A stretch of 64,000 nt of DNA, from contig NZ_CAAHFB010000001.1 in assembly GCF_900880625.1 (NCBI RefSeq), positions 434,001-498,000 of the forward strand. The letters are read 5' to 3'. Made by a program: the position numbers and the translations under genes. This document shows, in pieces, positions 60,168-64,000 of the stretch. Positions within the stretch are counted from its first letter, which is position 1. Every line of letters starts with the position of its first letter. The notes below the pieces were generated by a model. That model was not told the DNA's origin, did not search any database, and saw nothing but the letters and a program-made list of their open reading frames with translations. Source of the DNA: Halorhabdus rudnickae (GTDB taxonomy: Archaea; Halobacteriota; Halobacteria; Halobacteriales; Haloarculaceae).

Positions 60168-63100
60168 ATGGTGGATAGGACCGAAACGATCCGAGTACTC
60201 CACGTCGACGACGAGCCGGATTTCGCCGATCTAGCCGCGACGTTTCTCGAACGCGAGGACGACCGATTCACCGTCGAGACCGCGACAAACGCCGAAGACG
60301 GGTTGGCGGTCTTGAGCGGGTTCGAGGCCGATTGTATCGTCTCCGATTACGAGATGCCCGGCCGGAACGGGATCGAATTTCTCGAAACGGTCCGTCAAAC
60401 CCGTCCGGACCTCCCGTTCGTTCTCTTTACTGGCAGGGGATCCGAAGAAGTCGCCAGCGACGCTATCTCGGCGGGCGTAACCGAGTACATGCAAAAGGAA
60501 GGCGGCACGGACCAGTACACTGTCCTGGCAAATCGAATCGCGAACAGTGTCGAACAATATCGTGCCCGTCAGGAAGCCGAACGGACGCGGAAGCGACTGA
60601 CGGAGCTCTCTGAAAGCACCACCGACTGTCTGTGGATGTTCGATCGTGCGTGGGAGGAACTCGTTTTCATCTCCGGCTACGAAGACGTCTGGAATCGACC
60701 CGAATCCGCGATCAGGAACGATCCACAGGACTTCCTGAACGGCGTGCATCCCGGCGATCGAGACCGTATCGAAAACGCCATGGAGCGCCTCTCGAACGGG
60801 GAACAGATCGACATCGAATTCCGGATTCTGCGTGGTGATGACGAACAGGGAGCGGCATGGATGAAAGGCGAACCCGTCTTCGACGAGGACGGGACTGTCG
60901 TCCGGGTCGTCGGCTTCGCCCGTGATATCACCGACCGGAGAGAACAGCACCGACGGTTGGAGACGCTGATCGGCAACCTCCCCGGGATTGCCTATCGGTG
61001 CCGGAACGAATCTGAATGGCCTATGGAGTTCGTGAGAGGAGAATGTGAAGCGCTCACCGGATACACTACCGATGCTATCGAGAGCAGCGACGTCAGCTGG
61101 GGCGAAGACGTTCTGCATCCGGCTGATGCAGACCAGTTGTGGGAACGTGTCCAGAACGCCATTGAAGCGGACCGGCCGTTCGAAGTTACCTATCGAATTC
61201 GAACGAAGGACGGCACCAGCAGATGGATGTGGGAACGCGGACAGCTGGTCGACTCCACCGTACAGGATACCGAAATACTAGAGGGGTTCATCACGGACAT
61301 CACCGAGCGAAAGCGACGGGAACGTGAACTCGAACGGTACGAAGCCTATCTGGAAGAATCGACCGATATCGTCACCGTTCTCGATACGGACGGGACAATC
61401 AAGTACCAGAGCCCCGCTGTCACGCGCATTCTGGGCTATGATCCGGGGAAATTGGTCGCCCGGGACGGGTTCGACTACGTCCACCCCGAGGACGTGGACG
61501 AGGTCAGATCTGCGTTCGAAACCATCGTCGACGAACCAGACGGGACGATCACGGTCGAATGCCGGTTTCGAACGGCCGAGGACGAGTGGCGGTGGCTCGA
61601 AATCAACGGAACGAACCAGCTCGAGACAGACCCGATCAACGGGATCGTTACGAACAATCGCGACATCACTGACCGAAAGGAACACCAGCAGGACCTCGAA
61701 CGGACGACGACGGTCCTGTCGACGCTGATCGAGACGCTCCCGGTCGGCGTTCTCGCCGAAGACGAATCACGGAACGTGTTGGCGACCAACGAGCCATTGT
61801 TCGAACTGTTTGACATTCCGGGGAGGCCGGCGGACGCCGTCGGCACAGACTGTGTACAGATCGCCGAGGACGTCAGTGAGCAATTCGTCGATCCGGAACG
61901 CTTCGTCGAACAGATCGATGAGTTAGTTTCGAGAGACGAATCCGCGGTCACTGAAGAACTAAAACTCACTGATGGCCGTACGATCGAACGCACCTACCAA
62001 CCGATCGAACTGTCGAACGAGGCCGGTCATCTCTGGGTCTATCGGGACGTCACGGAACGGACAAAGCGGCGGGAGAATCTCGAATCCGTACTGGATGAAA
62101 TGAACGACGCCATCTTCGTCCACCCTCCGGACGGATCGTTCACGTTCGTCAATCGAGCTGCTGTCGAACGGTACGGTTTCACTGAGGACGAACTTCTCAC
62201 GATGACACCGGCAGATCTCAACGCCACAGAAGACTTACAGGAAGTTTCCGAGCGCGCCCGGGAGATCATGGCGACAGGCCGATCGGTGTTCGAAACCGAA
62301 CTCCGCACGCAGTCCGGGGAGACCATCCCGGTCGAGATCAACGCGACAACGGTGACGTTCCGCGGCGAACGGTCCATCCTGTCGATCGCCCGTGACATTA
62401 CTGAACGCAAACGAGCCGAACGTGAGTTCCGAATGACGAAAGAGCGGCTGAATCTGGCCATCGAGGTGACGGGGTTGGGTGTCTGGGACTGGGACATGCT
62501 GAGTGACGAGGTCGAATATAACACTCAGTGGGCGGAGATGCTTGGGTATACCCTCGAGGAGATAGAACCCCACCTCGATGCGTGGGAGAAGCGCGTCCAC
62601 CCGGACGACAGAGAGGCCGTGCAAGCGGCACTGGACGGCCACATCGGGGGCGAAACCGATTACTACGACACCGAATATCGGATACGTACGGCGGAGGGTG
62701 ACTGGAAGTGGGTCCGAGACATCGGAAAAGTGGTCGAACGAACGTCGGACGGTGAGCCGAGCCGCGCCGTTGGGATCCATATCGATATTACCGACCAGAA
62801 GCGACGGGAACAGGAATTACAGCAGCAAAACGAGCGCCTCAATCGATTCCTCAGTGTGATCAGTCACGATCTCCGGAACCCACTGCACGTCGCGAGTGGG
62901 CGTATCGAACTTGCACGGGAAACGTCTGACACTGATTCTCTCGACGAGGCGGCCGACGCGGTCGAGCGTAGCCTCGCGTTGATCGACGATCTCCTCACGC
63001 TTGCCCGAGAGGGCGAGCAGGCAAGCGATCTCGAAGCGACTGATCTCGGAACGACGGCCTCGCGCTGTTGGGAGTCAGTGATGACACACGATGCGACACT

Positions 63101-63494
63101 CATCGTCGAAGCCGAGCAGACGATCGACACTGACCCTGGCCGGTTGAAACAACTGTTCGAGAACCTGTTCACGAACGCCGTGGAGCATGGCTCCACGAGC
63201 CCTGACTCACAAGTTCGTCAGGACGCCGTCGAACACGGCGGCGAGACCGTGACTGTTACCGTGGGCGATCTCGACGATGGGTTCTACGTCGCGGACGACG
63301 GGTCAGGTATCTCGGAGGACGACCGCGACGAAATTTTCGATACCGGATTTTCGACAGGGGACGAACGGACCGGATTTGGCCTGTCGATCGTCGAGGAGAT
63401 CGTCGACGCGCACGGATGGGAGATACGGGTGACAGACAGCGAGACCGGCGGCGCCAGGTTCGAGATCACCGACGTCGAGACGAGTGACACGTAA
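60168..63494 (+). CDS. receiver / six-PAS hybrid histidine kinase
   Basis: A 1108-residue cytosolic sensor kinase with no membrane segment. Residues 6-125 are a receiver domain (IRVLHVDDEPDFADLAATFL; phospho-Asp60 in CIVSDYEMPGRNGIEFL). Six PAS units follow, beginning near SESTTDCLWMFDRAW, IGNLPGIAYRCRNESEW, ESTDIVTVLDTDGTIKY, IETLPVGVLAEDESRNV, LDEMNDAIFVHPPDGSF and AIEVTGLGVWDWDMLSD, several ending in the DITERK motif. The kinase core has the phospho-His in FLSVISHDLRNPLHVASGRI and the ATP domain in LFENLFTNAVEHGS, DDGSGISEDDRDEIF and GFGLSIVEEIVDAHGWEI. The input signal is unknown and no cognate regulator is adjacent. Confidence 0.92.
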   Translation: MVDRTETIRVLHVDDEPDFADLAATFLEREDDRFTVETATNAEDGLAVLSGFEADCIVSDYEMPGRNGIEFLETVRQTRPDLPFVLFTGRGSEEVASDAISAGVTEYMQKEGGTDQYTVLANRIANSVEQYRARQEAERTRKRLTELSESTTDCLWMFDRAWEELVFISGYEDVWNRPESAIRNDPQDFLNGVHPGDRDRIENAMERLSNGEQIDIEFRILRGDDEQGAAWMKGEPVFDEDGTVVRVVGFARDITDRREQHRRLETLIGNLPGIAYRCRNESEWPMEFVRGECEALTGYTTDAIESSDVSWGEDVLHPADADQLWERVQNAIEADRPFEVTYRIRTKDGTSRWMWERGQLVDSTVQDTEILEGFITDITERKRRERELERYEAYLEESTDIVTVLDTDGTIKYQSPAVTRILGYDPGKLVARDGFDYVHPEDVDEVRSAFETIVDEPDGTITVECRFRTAEDEWRWLEINGTNQLETDPINGIVTNNRDITDRKEHQQDLERTTTVLSTLIETLPVGVLAEDESRNVLATNEPLFELFDIPGRPADAVGTDCVQIAEDVSEQFVDPERFVEQIDELVSRDESAVTEELKLTDGRTIERTYQPIELSNEAGHLWVYRDVTERTKRRENLESVLDEMNDAIFVHPPDGSFTFVNRAAVERYGFTEDELLTMTPADLNATEDLQEVSERAREIMATGRSVFETELRTQSGETIPVEINATTVTFRGERSILSIARDITERKRAEREFRMTKERLNLAIEVTGLGVWDWDMLSDEVEYNTQWAEMLGYTLEEIEPHLDAWEKRVHPDDREAVQAALDGHIGGETDYYDTEYRIRTAEGDWKWVRDIGKVVERTSDGEPSRAVGIHIDITDQKRREQELQQQNERLNRFLSVISHDLRNPLHVASGRIELARETSDTDSLDEAADAVERSLALIDDLLTLAREGEQASDLEATDLGTTASRCWESVMTHDATLIVEAEQTIDTDPGRLKQLFENLFTNAVEHGSTSPDSQVRQDAVEHGGETVTVTVGDLDDGFYVADDGSGISEDDRDEIFDTGFSTGDERTGFGLSIVEEIVDAHGWEIRVTDSETGGARFEITDVETSDT

Positions 63495-63651
63495 CGGGAC
63501 CTGTGTCCGTTGGTGTAGCTCTCTTCTGCCCCGGATTGGAGGGCATCTGCTTACGACGCGTCACCATGGTTTCCGATCGCAGCGGTGACTCCCATCGAGC
63601 AGGACGTTTGCGTGCCACACGGAAGTGTTCGTAACTATACGACGTCAGCGT

Positions 63652-64000
63652 TCACCGCTCTCGCTCGTCCCACATCGCCGTCGGGACGCGATCGAGTAGA
63701 TCCGTCGCGACGAGTCCATAGCCCCGGTCGTCGACGGCGAGATCGCCGGCCCGACCCGTCACGTACGCGCCGAGGCCCGCTGCCGGATGTGAATCAAGCG
63801 TGGCGGCCAGCGCGCCCGTGACGCCTGCGAGCACGTCGCCGGTTCCACCGACTGTCATCCCTGGGTTCCCGGTCCGGTTGAGTCGCGTTCGCTTGCCGTC
63901 CGATATCACGTCAGTCGGTCCCTTCACGAGCAGCGTTACGTCGAGGTCGGCGGCCAGCTCCGCGACAGCGTCGGCACGGTCGTCCACGTCGTCGGCCGAG
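63652..64000 (-). CDS. nnrD: NAD(P)H-hydrate dehydratase, C-terminal part, cut by window edge
   Basis: The last 116 codons of a ribokinase-like ADP-dependent NAD(P)H-hydrate dehydratase, which repairs hydrated NADH/NADPH. The signature NPGMTVGGTGDVLAGVTGAL is present, preceded by TLLVKGPTDVISDGKRTRLN and followed by AAGLGAYVTGRAGDLAVDDR. The frame is open through the right edge; the rest of this domain and a probable N-terminal epimerase domain would lie outside. The symbol follows the bifunctional family; whether the epimerase is fused cannot be seen. Confidence 0.85.
   Translation of the reverse strand, partial: SADDVDDRADAVAELAADLDVTLLVKGPTDVISDGKRTRLNRTGNPGMTVGGTGDVLAGVTGALAATLDSHPAAGLGAYVTGRAGDLAVDDRGYGLVATDLLDRVPTAMWDERER

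Noticed and set aside
60168..63494. Several short minus-strand frames opposite the histidine kinase
   Set aside because: All lie within the strongly supported kinase frame and have shadow composition.

Overview
The window reads as the chromosome of a halophilic archaeon (class Halobacteria). The proteins are strongly acidic, coding DNA is GC-rich with G or C at third positions, several exported proteins carry twin-arginine signals with lipoboxes, some genes have a TATA box about 25-30 bases before the start codon (leaderless layout), and typical haloarchaeal families appear (archaeal fructose PTS, ADP-forming acetyl-CoA synthetase, HalOD1-like and PAS kinase signalling, IS6-type transposases). 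The genus cannot be fixed from the sequence alone; a Haloarcula/Halorhabdus-like relative is a guess. I saw no rRNA, tRNA or CRISPR array.

Layout. 1-5.4 kb: a fructose phosphotransferase operon on the minus strand (glpR-pfkB, then ptfC-ptfA-ptsH-ptsI, cut by the left edge). Fructose would be taken up as fructose-1-phosphate and turned by PfkB into fructose-1,6-bisphosphate, under GlpR control. 6-13 kb: a membrane-anchored winged-helix protein next to a duplicated-domain lipoprotein, an aminotransferase, a spondin-like Tat protein, a winged-helix/membrane pair, a ParB-like protein and the YchF GTPase. 13.4-18.1 kb: ADP-forming acetyl-CoA synthetase with its usual phosphotransacetylase-like partner, then HflX. 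18.1-21.8 kb: thioesterase, two overlapping lipoprotein genes and a membrane protein.

21.8-26.6 kb is a decay zone: a frameshifted homing-endonuclease-repeat gene, two frameshifted cupins, a long transposase with two in-frame TGA codons, and a junction of two gene tails including the end of a quinol nitric oxide reductase. Inside it sits an intact gene for a CGCGG-type peptide resembling candidate radical-SAM-modified RiPP precursors. 26.6-33.4 kb is a metal-transport island: an FmdE-like protein, a P-type ATPase with CPG in place of CPC plus a separate HMA chaperone, a divergent winged-helix regulator over a 21-base direct repeat, a tiny YHS/TRASH-like ORF and CopA, followed by the tail of a second CopA. 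Hydroxylamine reductase (Hcp) follows at 33.9 kb.

36-37.3 kb and 44.5-45.1 kb hold decayed IS6-type elements; an intact one lies at 55.9-56.6 kb. Between them (37.5-43.6 kb) is a sugar uptake locus: IclR regulator, half-size ABC ATPase, permease, binding lipoprotein, a peptidase-M24-fold protein lacking metal ligands, and a ribokinase-like PfkB enzyme. 45-55.8 kb: UspA, a TetR-MATE efflux pair with a repeated operator, a decayed metallo-beta-lactamase gene, zinc alcohol dehydrogenase, fructose-1,6-bisphosphatase, an AI-2E family exporter, and a divergent ABC-2 exporter pair.

56.9-60 kb carries a second TetR locus whose MATE partner is reduced to 31 codons. The TetR gene is now joined to a zinc-ribbon membrane protein and faces a HalOD1-HtpX-small membrane protein group; a mirror-image palindrome sits at both divergent promoters. 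The window closes with a large receiver/six-PAS histidine kinase and the end of an NAD(P)H-hydrate dehydratase gene. Overall it is a core-metabolism chromosome segment with several insertion and decay scars where accessory genes are being lost.
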